The notes below the pieces were generated by a model. That model did no database searches and had not been told where the DNA came from. It saw only the letters and a list, made by a program, of their open reading frames with translations. A program made the translations under genes and the position numbers. A stretch of DNA of 64,000 bases from Rehmannia glutinosa (lineage: Eukaryota; Streptophyta; Magnoliopsida; Lamiales; Orobanchaceae): the NCBI GenBank assembly GCA_016081115.2, contig JABTTQ020000228.1, positions 372,001-436,000 of the forward strand. The letters run 5' to 3'. Of this stretch, positions 33,190 through 44,767 are shown in pieces. Each line of letters starts with the position of its first letter. Position 1 is the stretch's first letter.

Positions 33190-34330
33190 AATATACATTA
33201 TGTCATAATCAAGCTCGAAACGAGGTAAAAGACTCGGCGGTAAACGGTTGAAAACAAATGTCCGCGAGTTGTCCTTGAGATGGAATTAAACACATCTCAA
33301 ATTTTCGTTTTCAGAAATGCAATCCCTTAAAAAATATTGAATCTCAAATTGTTTAGTTCGATTATGACGAACCATATTTTGAGAAATTATAATCACCGGA
33401 CTTGTTATCCCAAAAAAAAATATGAATGTTTTAAAACCTTGGATAAACAAGCTATAAGAAGAAGTGCCTTTCAAATATTAGAAAATTTCTTTTAACGGCA
33501 CTTTAATGAGATTCGTTGGGATAGTTTTGAAGTCGAGCATATAGACATAATGCATAGAAAATGTAGAGTCTAATTGAGTAATAGACGTAGATAGACATAC
33601 CTCGAATTTGTTTGTTAACCAATATTCCTTTCTCAACTTTTGTTCATCTTGATATTGTTGCCATAGGAATAGAGATTGTTCTTCCTTCTTCAATGCCTAA
33701 CTTCTTCAAAGGTACTTTTGTATACTTTGATTGTGAAATATAATCACCTTCTTGGCATTGTTTAATTTGTAGTCCAAGGAAGAGATTGAGCTCCCCCATC
33801 ATGCCCATCTTAAATTAACCTTGCATCAACTTAGAAAATATCTTGCACAAAGATTCATTAGTAGCACAAATAATATCATCAATATAAATTTGCACAAGTA
33901 AGCAATCTTCCCCTTTTTCAAAAACAAGGAAAGTAGTATCAACTTTACCTCTTGTAAAACTATTTTGCAAAAAATAGCCAAGTCTATCATATCAAACACG
34001 GGATGCTTATTTTAAACATATGTGGCCTTTTATAAGAAGAATTTGGCCTAGATAAATTTCCAAACCCTGGTTGTTTTACATAGACTCATTTTTGAATAAA
34101 ACCATTTAGAAAGGTGGATTTAACATCCATTTGGTAAAGCTTGAAATTTTCTTAAAACATGAATAGGCAAGTAAAATGCAAATAGCTTCTAAATGTGCTA
34201 CGGGTGCAAAATGTATCATCAAAATCAATACCTCTTCTTCTTGACAATACCCTTGAGCTACTAACCTTGCCTTGATCATCAAGCTTGTTCCGAAATACCA
34301 AAAAATCTTAACAAAATATCTTGTACAAGA
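33190..34330 (-). pseudogene. Decayed copia RT/RNase H of element 1
   Basis: Nucleotide similarity to 39535-40930 of element 2, in the same order, with many indels. It includes the region equivalent to the YVDD box (about 33870-33890). No long ORF remains. It shows that element 1 derives from a pol-containing ancestor. Confidence 0.7.
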
Positions 34331-34589
34331 GCATAGTAATATCGAATAGTAGAGACACTATAATAAGCACCACATACTATGCTTTCAAACAAATCATCAA
34401 GAGTTTCGTAAAACATGTAAGTTCAAATAAGCTTATAGAAAGCTATATAAGGTCTCTTTTGAAATATGAAAATCCGAGCATATAGTTGAGATCTCATTTA
34501 AAAGAAGTATTTGAATAAAAGTTTTGACAAGAATGAATATGTGCAATCAAATACATAATTTTGAGGAGAGGATGAAGATAGAATGTTTT

Positions 34590-34790
34590 ATCAAAATAAA
34601 TATAATCCTTTACAAGTCCGGATAAAACAAGCTTTATCGAATAGTGCCTTTCAACAATCGAAAAAATCCTTTTAATGGCACTTGTATGAGATACTTTGAA
34701 ATATCTTGAAAAGCAAGAACATATGACAAAAATATATCGAGTCTATGAGATGAATAATAATGGTGCGCGTACCTCGATAGTTTATGCATC
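34590..34790 (-). pseudogene. Second, displaced RNase H-side fragment
   Basis: Resembles the same stretch of element 2 (about 40020-40190) already represented at 33440-33600. It is therefore a duplicated, rearranged piece of pol. Confidence 0.5.
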
Positions 34791-35075
34791 TCTTTGATGA
34801 AGATATATAAATCCTACACAATTCTTAAAACAAATTTTGCCCAAACATAGCAATGGAAGTGTAGGCTAAAACAATAAGAGATATCACAAGTATATTATGC
34901 TATAAACATCCATAAGAGATGATAAAACACTTTAGTCTAAGCAAATGCACAAGAGTTTTTATAATCATCATACAAGGTCTCTTTTTGCAATTTAAGACAC
35001 AAATAAAAACATGCATAATAACAAAATAAAATGCATATTTAAATGGGGAGATACGGTTTACAAATTACGCCATTT

Positions 35076-36712
35076 TCATGGGTTATGTCGTTCCCTTTGT
35101 TGTTGATATCTTCCTCTTTGAAAATCATCTTGTTGATGATAGCTTCTCCAATTGCTCCATTTCCAAGATTTATGTCCTTCCCATTTTTGATGGTGTCTTT
35201 CTCTTGGAGGTTCATTGTGGTGATGTCTCATTCTTTGATCAAATGAGATGGTCATTTGATGTTTTCTAGGCGGTATGAATTTTCCTTGATTTTTATTCCG
35301 CCGGGTACCTAATATGACATTATTTTGTGGTACCCTCAAGTGTTTGGGTCCTTTGCGATTAGCTTTGAGATTTTTAGGTCTCCAATAATAATTAGAGCTA
35401 TTTCTAGCCCGACAAGTATTTACTGTATGACCCTTTTTACCACAATAAAAACATGTAATAATTTTAGAAATATAATGACCAACATGCTTAGTGACTTGAT
35501 CCTTTTTCATATGATTAATAACATTAGGCTCATGGTCAAGTCCAAGTTTCGAATTATCACAATTTTGAACATCAACAATTTTATTGGTACTTAAGTTGAA
35601 TTTGGACAAATCCTTTTTCGTGCAATCAATATTCTCAACAAGAGTACAATTTTCTTTTTTAAGGTTTCTAACCTTATCAAGTGTGGTGGTGTGAGCACAT
35701 GAAAGTGATTCATATGAAGTAAATAAACTATCATTTTCATTTTTCAAAACATTGAATTCCTTTTTCAAATTTTTGTATTTAACAAGTAAAGTTTGGAATT
35801 CATTTTGAAGTTCATCATAATCATTTAGTAAATCACTATAATCATTGTGCAATTCATTATCATAAGAAATAGACAGTTTAGAGTGTACCTCGTTTTCTTC
35901 TTCGATGCCCATGAGGCATTGTTCAACTTCTTCATAGTTGGAAGTTGTGAGAGGCTTGTTCCTTAGATTTGATTTTGTATCCATTTGAGAAGTAGATGCT
36001 TTTGAGTTGCTCCTTTCATTTGCATAAACTTCATAGATGGCTTCTAATTTTTCCCATGCTTCATGTGCCGATCGTATTCCTCGAATATGACCATATTCCG
36101 AAAATGTAAGTGAGCAATGAAGAATATTTAAAGCTTTACCATTTAAGGAGAGAATTTCCTTTTCTTCATCATTGAGCTCTTTGAGGATTTTGGAGGTGAG
36201 TGATCCATATTTCATCGGAATGGATTCTCCATTTATGACCATGTTCCAAATATCGAACCCGCAAATGTCCATTTGAGAAGTAGATGCTTTTAAGTTGCTC
36301 CTTTCATTTGCATAAACTTCATAGATGGCTTCTAATTTTTCCCATGCTTCGTGTGCCGATCGTATTCCTCGAATATGACCATATTCCGAAAATATAAGTG
36401 AGCAATGAAGAATATTTAGAGCTTTACCATTTAAGGAGAGAATTTCCTTTTCTTCATCATTGAGGTCTTTGAGGATTTTGGAGGTGAGTGATCCGTATTT
36501 CATCGGAATGGATTCTCCATTTATGACCGTGTTCCAAATATCGAACCCGCAACTTTGTAAATAGCATTCCATTCTTTCTTTCCAAAATAAATAATTTTTG
36601 GAATCAAATAGTGGTGGCTTGTTGGTGGAGGCGCCGGTGAGATAGACTTCATTCGTAGCCGATGATCGTTCCTCTTTACTCGCGATGTAGAACGAGCTTG
36701 CCAAAGAGTTTG
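35076..36712 (-). pseudogene. Shortened gag of element 1 with an internal tandem duplication
   Basis: An open frame from the PBS side to a TGA at 35076, just before the WKW tail seen in element A. It has the gag N-terminal domain, then a 288-bp in-frame repeat (35981-36268 and 36269-36556) carrying CGFDIWN...LNGKALNIL...EVYANERSN twice. A coiled-coil-like part and one CCHC knuckle CFYCGKKGHTVNTC follow. The first knuckle and the middle of the full gag are absent, as in element A. The related gag's start ATG is TCG here. Confidence 0.75.
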
Positions 36713-36724
36713 GCTCTGATACCA
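36713..36724 (-). other. Primer binding site of element 1
   Basis: The minus strand reads TGGTATCAGAGC, two bases inside the 5' LTR boundary at 36727. Canonical copia PBS. Confidence 0.85.
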
Positions 36725-36726
36725 CT

Positions 36727-36962
36727 TGTAAGTCCAAGCGGCTAAGATAATCTAGAGGGGGGTGAATAGATTATCTCCATTTTCTCAAATATGCCCTCTT
36801 TTTCGAATCAAACAAGCCAAGACAAGAAAGAAGGTGCGGGAAGTAAATAACACGCGTCGACTTAAAGAGGTTCAACCCATCTAGGGCCTAATCCTCTACC
36901 ACCCCAGTATCTCCGGGATGGATTTCAAAAAGAAAAAAGATTTTATTAATTACCAAAATTAA
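36727..36962 (-). repeat. 5' LTR of element 1, first part
   Basis: Matches 29800-30021. It is interrupted after ...CCAAAATTAA by the 3' LTR of element 2 and resumes at 44768. Confidence 0.9.
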
Positions 36963-38279
36963 TGTTAGTTCAAGTGGCTACGATAATCTAGAGGGGGTGA
37001 ATAGATTATGACGATTTTTCGCAAATCACTCTCCTTTTCTAATGAACAAGTAAACGACAAGAATGTAAATTCGGAAATTAAACAACACTTGATGATTTAT
37101 AGAGCTTCACCCCACCTAGGGACTACGTGCTCTACCACCCCGGTATATCCAAAGTGGATTTCAAAAAGAAAAAAAGATTTTATTAACAATTACCACAATT
37201 GTTACAACACCACCTTTGAAGATTACCACAATCTTCTTACAACACCTTCAAGGAGATTACCACAATCTTCCTTCAACACCTATGAAGAGTACCACACTCT
37301 TCAACACCTAAGATCACCCAAGTGTGTTCTTACCACAAGAACACTAACAAGGATATCTTGTTTTGGATGATAGAAAATTCAAGATTACAACTCAATAAAT
37401 GAAGTATACAAACTTTGAGTGCAAGTGTAATCAAGAACAAAAAGCCTAGACCTCAAGATTGTGCAAGTGCAAGAGCTTAGGCTATTACAATAAGAATGTA
37501 AAAATGAAAGCTTTGAGAATTTTGCAAATTTCTTGTTGTATTGTATGCTTGTGTGTTGTATCTTGTGTCTTCAAATCATCCTCTATTTATAGGAGAGTCT
37601 TCATAGACATATGCTCCTCATTCTTCACTTTTGTCTACAAAAAGAGGATCACAAGATGTAGAAATATTGTACAAAAAGCAAAAGCAAATCTTGCTAATAA
37701 GAATTTCAAACGGCACAATTTTTGCTGTCAAAAATTACACAGGGCGACCGGTTGCCCTATAGAAAATTTTGAATGTTGGAAAGAATTTAGTGCGATCCAG
37801 GTACCGTTCAGAGGGGGGGTCGACCGGTCAAGGGGGGTGCGACCGGTCGGCTCTGCCCTGGACCGATCCCCCTCCCTTATTTTTCAACTCCAGTACATTC
37901 TATTTCGTGTTTTCATCTTCAGGTACCGGTCGGCCGTTTGCTTGACCGGTCGAACTTAAAATTGAAATGTTGTCCGATTTTTGTCGAACAAACACTTCAA
38001 TAAATACTCCAAAAAATTAGTAAAAATATTTTAAATCAATTTGGAGTATTTGGACAACTTTTATAAACATTGTTTTGGTTTAAAAACCAATTAACACAAA
38101 ATCATTAAAAATGTTGTCCAATTCTTATTGAATAATAAACTCTAAGAAATACTCCAAAAATTGGTAAAAACATTTTAAATTATTTAGGAGTATTTGGACA
38201 ATATTTATAAACATTGTTTTGGTATAAAAACTCATTTAAACAAAATCATCAAAATCTTGATAAAAATATTTATCTAACA
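36963..38279 (-). repeat. 3' LTR of element 2
   Basis: 1317 bp, TGTTAGATAAATA...CTAACA on the minus strand. Five hairpins (37185-37350) with ACCAC on the plus strand; one stem is AACAATT/AATTGTT where element A has ATTAATT/AATTAAT. A palindrome cluster lies at 37740-37950. Confidence 0.9.
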
Positions 38280-39534
38280 AACTCCCCTTTTTTGATGATT
38301 ACAAAGCAAAACAATTTTAGGAAGTCGATTTTAAAACAAAACATATTTTTCGGTCTAAAACATTAATCCATTACAAGCAAGATTTACCATAAGTAAAACA
38401 CACAAGGATAGGAGCAAAGATTTTTCAAAACATTTTTGCACAAGCTCCCCCTATCAATATGCATATCAAGAACAAGTATAAAAGCAACCAATTAAAAGCT
38501 AAAAGCTTAGCTTTTACAAAACAAGCTTGAATTATTTGAGCATAGAAGCTCCCCCTGTCACAAAACATCATTAGTCAAGCATAAAAGTCCACAATACATC
38601 AAATGGACTAAGTAATATTCACAACTTTTGGCTTTTGAGAGCCCTAGCTTATAGCTTTTTTTGCAAGCTTATTTTCGCTTATTTGAGCATATGAGCGTAT
38701 TTCTTGTTTCTCCCCCTTTGGAATCATCAAAAAGAGTGTTAGCACGTTAAAAACATCATACAATTATATCAAAGTGCGCAATTTTATCGATTTATCGAGC
38801 GTTTTGCAAATTGAAGCTTAAATTTAAAAAGGGAAAAAATGGTCATTTGATTTGCAAAAGCTCATTTGAGTGTCAAGACATGATCTCAATAAATATATAA
38901 GATTTTTGAAAGCGTAAGAGTCATGTATAAGTTGAAATTTTCTTTGCGACAATTCACCAAACACTTTGTGGGCGTGAAAAATAAAAGAAGTTGTATAAGG
39001 CCCTTGTAAATGAATCAAGCCAAAAAAAATTCATCACCAAATCAGTTCAAACACAATTCAATACATCATAATTAATAAGCTCATCCCAATCATATGAAAC
39101 TTCCATCAATAAAATTACAAATAAGCCAAAAACTCAAGGGTTCAACCCAATTGAGCAAAGAAAGTAGAATTCTTACCATTCAATCGGTAAAGACAAGCAA
39201 TGATGATGATAATCGAGCCTAATTAAGTCCAAGATATGAAATATATGTAAGAAAACAAATTTGAAGTGAAATTTGTGTGCATTTGGTGAAGGGGACGAAA
39301 AATGGACAAAATGAGCCAAAATGGCTAAGTCTGAAGATAGAACCGTATTTAACCACAAAATGGCAGTGGACGACCGGTCGACGATGAGGGCGGCCCTGGT
39401 CGAGGTGAGGTCCGAGGTTCCCCTCACCCCGGTCATTATTTGTCTCAACTTGTTTACCAAAACCCGAAATTTCAACCAAAAATCCAATTTTTCGCCCCTA
39501 AGTTTTAAAAATGTGCAAAATGCAAACGTAAACC
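38280..39534 (-). other. Non-coding 3' region of element 2
   Basis: Plus-strand C-rich tracts near 38281, 38445, 38549 and 38711 are PPTs on the element strand. A weak palindrome cluster is at 39365-39420. There is no counterpart of the extra ORF of element A. Confidence 0.65.
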
Positions 39535-42500
39535 TCATTCAATATGCATTATGCCTAACCGAGCTCGTATAGATGCAAAAGTCTCGGAAGATAGGAGTTT
39601 TGTAAAAATATCCGCCAATTGATCTTGAGATGGTATGAAAGATATCTCAATTTTACGTTTAGAAACACAATCCCTTAGAAAATGATGTCGAATCTCAATA
39701 TGTTTAGTACGGTTATGATGAACCGAGTTTTGAGCAATATTAATAGCGGATATGCTATCACAAAATATAGGAACATTTTCAAAAGAACATTTGTAATCCG
39801 CTAAGGTCTGTTTCATCCAAAGAAGTTGAGTACAACAAAACGCTGCGGAAATATATTCGGCTTCGGCCGTTGAAAGTGAAACACAATTTTGTTTCTTTGA
39901 AAACCAAGATACTAGGCAATCGCCTAAAAATTGACATGATCCGGAAGTACTTTTTCGATCATCAATATTTCCCGCATAATCCAAATCACTATAACCTTTA
40001 AGAGAAAAATTTTCATTCTTTGGATAAAATAAACCATATTGAATAGTGCATTTCAAATATCGAAAAATCCTTTTAACGACACTCATATGAGATTCTTTGG
40101 GATTGCTTTGAAAACGAGCACATAGGCATACGACATGAAGAATATCCGGTCTACTTGCGGTTAAATAAAGTAAACTACCAATCATACCTCGATATTTGGA
40201 TTCATCAACCGGTTTGCCTTTTTCATCTTTGTCAATCTTGACATTTGTTGCCATTGGGGTAGAGACGGTTCTTCCTTCTTCAATGTCAAACTTCTTTAAA
40301 AGCTCATTTGTATATTTTGATTGTGAAATATAAATTCCTTCTTGGCATTGCTTAATTTGAAGTCCAAGAAAGAAGTTGAGCTCCCCCATCATGCTCATTT
40401 CAAATTCACCTTGCATTAACTTAGAAAATTTCTTGCACAATGATTCATTAGTAGCACCAAAAATAATATCATCAACATAAATTTGCACTAATAAGCAATC
40501 TTGCCCTTTTTCAAAAACAAAGAGAGTAGTATCAACTTTACCTCTTGTAAAACCATTTTGCAAAAGAAAAGAGTTAAATCTATCATACCATGCACGGGGT
40601 GCTTATTTCAAACTATACAAGGCCTTTTTAACTTTATAAACATCATTAGGCCTAGAAAAATTTTCAAACCCCGGAGGTTGTTTTACATAGACTTCTTCTT
40701 GAATAAGATCATTTAAAAATGCGGATTTTACATCCATTTGGTAAAGCTTGAAATTTTTTAAACAAGAATAGGCAAGTAAAATACGAATAGCTTCTAAACA
40801 TGCTACGGGTGCAAATGTTTCATCATAATCAATACCTTCTTCTTGACAATAAACTTGAGCTACTAACCTTGCTTTGTTTCGAACAATATTGCCTTGGTCA
40901 TCGAGCTTGTTCCGAAATACCCATTTTGTGCCAATAATTTTTTGAGATGGAGGACAAGGTACTAGTTCCCATACATCATTCCTTTCAAATTGATTCAACT
41001 CCTCTTGCATTTCTAAGAACCAATCCTCATCTTCAATAGCTTCCTTAGCATTTTTAGGCTCTTTTTGAGATATAAGAGTTTTCTCGGCAAATTTTCCTCG
41101 AGTCATTACTTTATCAAGGGGATCACCAATAATAAGATCTTTTGGGTGATTATCTTTAAATTTCAATGCTACGGGAAGATCTGAAGTATCACCTTTGTCT
41201 TCTTGAGGAACATTTGAGCTTGAAGGTTGATCATTTTGAGTATCATCTTGAACAATGGGTTCAACAATATCCTCTTCATCACTTTCATCATTGGGTATCC
41301 TTTCAACACCCGAAGCTTCATTGAATTTGACATGGATGGCTTCTTCAACAACCCCACCAGTTTTATTGTAAACTCGATATGCTTTGCTCTTGGTTGAATA
41401 CCCCATAAATATTCCTTCATCGACTTTAGGATCAAGTTTGTCCAATTGATCCTTAGTATTCAAAATAAAACATTTACATCCAAATATTTTGAAATAGCTA
41501 ATATTTGGAGTTCTTCCTTTCCAAAGCTCATATGGAGTTTTATTCATTTTAGGACGAATATAAACTCGATTAATGACATAGCAAGCGGTACTTACGGCTT
41601 CGGCCCAAAAATATTTTGGAAGTGAAAATTCATTGAGTATGGACCGACTCATTTCTTAAAGTGTCCGATTCTTCCTTTCGGCTACTCCATTTTGTTGAGG
41701 TGTCCTTGGAGCCGAAATATTGTGACTATATCCCTTGGTTTCACAAAAGACTCTAAATTCTCCATAAAATTCTCCACCTCGATCACTTCGAATAGACTTA
41801 ATAGTATCTTCCTTTTCATTCTCAACAAGTCTACACAACTTAACAAACTCATTAACGTCATCGCTTTTATTTGTAAGAAATAGAACCCAAGTATATCTAG
41901 AAAAATCATCAACTATAACAAAAGTGTAATGTTTTCCACTTAGACTTGCCGTACTAATATCCCCATACAAATCTAAATGAAGAAGTTGTAGAGGCTTGGT
42001 TGTGGAAATTTCATTTTTGGGCTTAAAACTACTCTTAACTAATTTGTTCTTTTGACAAGTGTCATATAAGCCAAGATTTTCAAAATTCAATTTGGGTAGT
42101 CCTTTTACATGTTGGTTTTTGTAAATAGTTTGCAAATTTTTATATCCAACATGTTCAAGTCACCTATGCCATAAACTAGTTTAATCATTATTGGCGACAA
42201 GACAAGAAACATTTTGACTAACCAAATCACTTGTACAAATTTTGTAAAGATTGCCTTTTCTAATTGCTTCACAAATAATTTTATCATTTTTGGAAATAAG
42301 GCATTTTTCTTTATTAAAAACAACATTATAATTTGAATCACAAAGTTGGCTAACACTTATCAAATTAAACTTAAGCCCTTCTACTAATAAAACATTACTA
42401 AGAGAGAAGGAAGAGTTACCAATGTCTCCATTGCCAATGATTTTTCCTTTACCATTGCCGAACATGACCATACCCTCTTCTTGGAGCTTGATGTTGGTAA

Positions 42501-42585
42501 AAAGTTCTCTCCTTCCGGTCATATGGCGTGAACACTCGCTGTCCACGAGCCATTTTGAATCCTCCATAGTTGTTATAGCCCCCAT
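39535..42585 (-). pseudogene. Copia pol polyprotein of element 2, interrupted
   Basis: Domains in order on the minus strand. Protease: 42181-42585, with active-site wording DSECSRHMTG, so the glycine after the catalytic Asp-Ser is Glu. Integrase: 41656-42135, zinc-binding Cys pair DTCQKNK, then DRGGEF and TPQQNGVAERKN. RT: 40603-41652 (LVAQ, DYDETFAPVA, MDVKSAFLN) continuing into 39535-40563 with YVDDIIFG. RNase H: DLDYAG, STAEAEYI, CDSISAI, ending DIFTKLL. In-frame stops lie near 42180, 42160, 41655 and 40603. Most would arise from a single C-to-T change in CAA or CGA. Frame is otherwise well kept, so decay is fairly recent. Confidence 0.9.
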
Positions 42586-44221
42586 GACCTACAAAAGAAT
42601 TATTTTTAGGTACCCTATAGTTTTTGGGTCCATGGGGGTTAGCGTTGAGACCTTTGGGTCTCCAAACAAAGCTAAAATTATTCTTCAATTTACAATGACT
42701 AACATAGTGACCAACTTTACCACAATAAAAACAAATAAGATTATGGGCACTACTAGCACGTACAAAAGTCGGACCTTGGTCTTTTTTCTTTGAAAGGGGT
42801 TGAAAAGGTTTATAGTCAAATCCTAATTTAGAATGCTTACCTCTTTGTGCATCTAAAATTTTTGTAACCTTATCCGTACTTAAGTTAAAACGATGCACAT
42901 CCTTTTTCAAATTTTCAATATCATTTGTGAGCGTTTGTTTTTCGGTTTCAAGAGTACGGACTTTAGTAAGAGTAATAACATGAGCTTTATCAAGAGATTC
43001 ATAAGAAGTAAACAATTTATCCTTTTCAATATTAAGCTCTTTATGCTCCTTTTTTAAATTCTTGTATTTAACAATCAAATTTTGAAATTCATTTTGTAAT
43101 TCATCAAAATCACATTGCAATTCATCAACTAAGGAAGAAGTTGAGGAGTTAGAGCGTACCTCATTATTTTCATCGTCTATGGCCATAAGACCATGATCGG
43201 TTTCTCCTTCCTCGTCGGATGTGGCGAGTAGTTCATCCCAAGTGTTGACATCCGCATTTAGAGCCTTCTTTTTAGGAAAAGGCTTTTTCTTCTTTTGCTC
43301 TTCTTCCGCAATTTTCGGGCAATCGGCTATGTAATGCCCAGATTTTCCGCATTTGAAACATGAATTATCTCTTGGCTTTCTTGCTTTATTTTTATTAACA
43401 AACTTAGCAAATTTTCGAACAAGAGCCGCCGTTTTCTCGTCATTTTCATCACTAGCATAATATGAAATATTAGAAGAAGATGCTAAGCCTTTAGGAAGAT
43501 TTTGCATACCCAGTTTAGTGGTGGATGGTTGGGGATTTTTCCTCTCCTTGAGATAGACTTCATAAATGAGAAGGTTCCCGATGAGCTCATCGAATTTGAG
43601 TGTCTCGAGATTTTGTGCTTCCATGATAGCCGTCACCTTTTTGGACCATGAGCCGGGAAGAGCGTTTAACACCTTGGTCACCTTGTCTTCTTTGGAGATG
43701 ACCTTTCCAAGAGCCACAAGAGGATTGACAATGTTGTCAAGCCTTTCCACCATTTTTGATATACTTTCACCATCATGCATATTGAAATTTTCAAAGTCTT
43801 TCACAAGCATTGTTTTCCTTGCTTGCTTCACTTTCTTTGTGCCCTCATAGATGGTTTCTAGTTTTTCCCAAACTTCATGTGCCGACCTTATGCCTCTTAT
43901 ACGATTATACTCGGTGGCGGTAAGAGAGCAATGCAAAATATTTAAAGCCTTACCGTTTAGAGAGAAGGCCTTCTTGTCATTTTCATCGAACTCCTTGAAA
44001 GGTTTAGGAGTCGTGGTGCCGTCTTCCAATTTTTTGGTTGGTTGATCAACTCCTTCAATGACCACATTCCAAATGTCAAACCCGCACCCTTGTAGAAAGC
44101 ACTCCATACGGTCTTTCCAAAATGCGTAGTTGTTGGCGTCGAATAGTGGTGGCTTGTTGGTGGAGGCGCCGGTGGTGAGGTAGCTTTCGTTCGTAGCCAT
44201 GGATCTTTCCTCTTTACTCAA
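42449..44221 (-). CDS. Copia gag of element 2
   Basis: An intact frame of 590 codons. Residues about 15-240 form the copia gag (UBN2) region: WKDRMECFLQGCGFDIWN, ALNILHCSL, IRSAHEVWEKLE, LPGSWSKKV. The zinc knuckle CFKCGKSGHYIADC stands near residue 290, a coiled-coil-like Lys/Glu stretch at 370-450, and a second knuckle CFYCGKVGHYVSHC near 500. The start could be the first Met or the next one (MATNE), which begins the conserved sequence. It overlaps the protease end of pol in another frame. It would form the virus-like particle in the cytoplasm. Confidence 0.85.
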   Translation of the reverse strand: MSKEERSMATNESYLTTGASTNKPPLFDANNYAFWKDRMECFLQGCGFDIWNVVIEGVDQPTKKLEDGTTTPKPFKEFDENDKKAFSLNGKALNILHCSLTATEYNRIRGIRSAHEVWEKLETIYEGTKKVKQARKTMLVKDFENFNMHDGESISKMVERLDNIVNPLVALGKVISKEDKVTKVLNALPGSWSKKVTAIMEAQNLETLKFDELIGNLLIYEVYLKERKNPQPSTTKLGMQNLPKGLASSSNISYYASDENDEKTAALVRKFAKFVNKNKARKPRDNSCFKCGKSGHYIADCPKIAEEEQKKKKPFPKKKALNADVNTWDELLATSDEEGETDHGLMAIDDENNEVRSNSSTSSLVDELQCDFDELQNEFQNLIVKYKNLKKEHKELNIEKDKLFTSYESLDKAHVITLTKVRTLETEKQTLTNDIENLKKDVHRFNLSTDKVTKILDAQRGKHSKLGFDYKPFQPLSKKKDQGPTFVRASSAHNLICFYCGKVGHYVSHCKLKNNFSFVWRPKGLNANPHGPKNYRVPKNNSFVGHGGYNNYGGFKMARGQRVFTPYDRKERTFYQHQAPRRGYGHVRQW

Positions 44222-44243
44222 AACAAGCTAGCCAAAGAGTTTG

Positions 44244-44255
44244 GCTTTGATACCA
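44244..44255 (-). other. Primer binding site of element 2
   Basis: The minus strand reads TGGTATCAAAGC, one base from the usual TGGTATCAGAGC. Confidence 0.75.
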
Positions 44256-44257
44256 CT

Positions 44258-44767
44258 TGTTAGTCCAAGTGGCTACGATAATCTAGAGGGGGTGAAAAGA
44301 TTATGCCGATTTTTTGCAAATTGCCCTCTTTTTCTAATGAACAAGTAAACGACAAGAATGTAAATGCGGAAATTAAACAACACTCTATGATTTATAGAGC
44401 TTCACCCCACCTAGGGACTACGTGCTCTACCACCCCGGTATATCCGAAGTGGATTTCAAAAAGAAAAAAAGATTTTATTAACAATTACCACAATTGTTAC
44501 AACACCATCTTTGAAGATTTCCACAATCTTCCTTCAACACCTATGAAGAGTACCACACTCTTCAACACCTAAGATCACCCAAGTGTGTTCTTACCATAAG
44601 AACACTAACAAGGATATCTTGTTTTGGATGATAGAAAAATTCAAGATTACAACTCAATAAATGAAGTATACAAACTTTGAGTGCAAGTGTAATCAATAAC
44701 AAAAAGCCTAGACCTCAAGATTGTGCAAGTGCAAGAGCTTAGACTATTACAACAAGAGTGTAAAAAT
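44258..44767 (-). repeat. 5' LTR of element 2, truncated
   Basis: 510 bp matching 36963-37508. The remaining 800 bp, including U3 and the promoter, are missing. The sequence switches directly to the LTR of element 1 at 44768. Confidence 0.85.

Larger units (their letters stand above)
36963..44767 (-). mobile_element. Sirevirus with gag and pol (element 2), nested in element 1
   Basis: Minus orientation. 3' LTR 36963-38279, PPT region 38280-39170, pol 39535-42585, gag 42449-44221, PBS 44244-44255, truncated 5' LTR 44258-44767. All copia domains are present, in the copia order, but pol has several stops. RT wording FEMSMMGELNFFLGLQIKQ and the repeated PPTs are Sirevirus traits. It could be a relative of the helper that moved elements A and 1. 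Confidence 0.92.
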
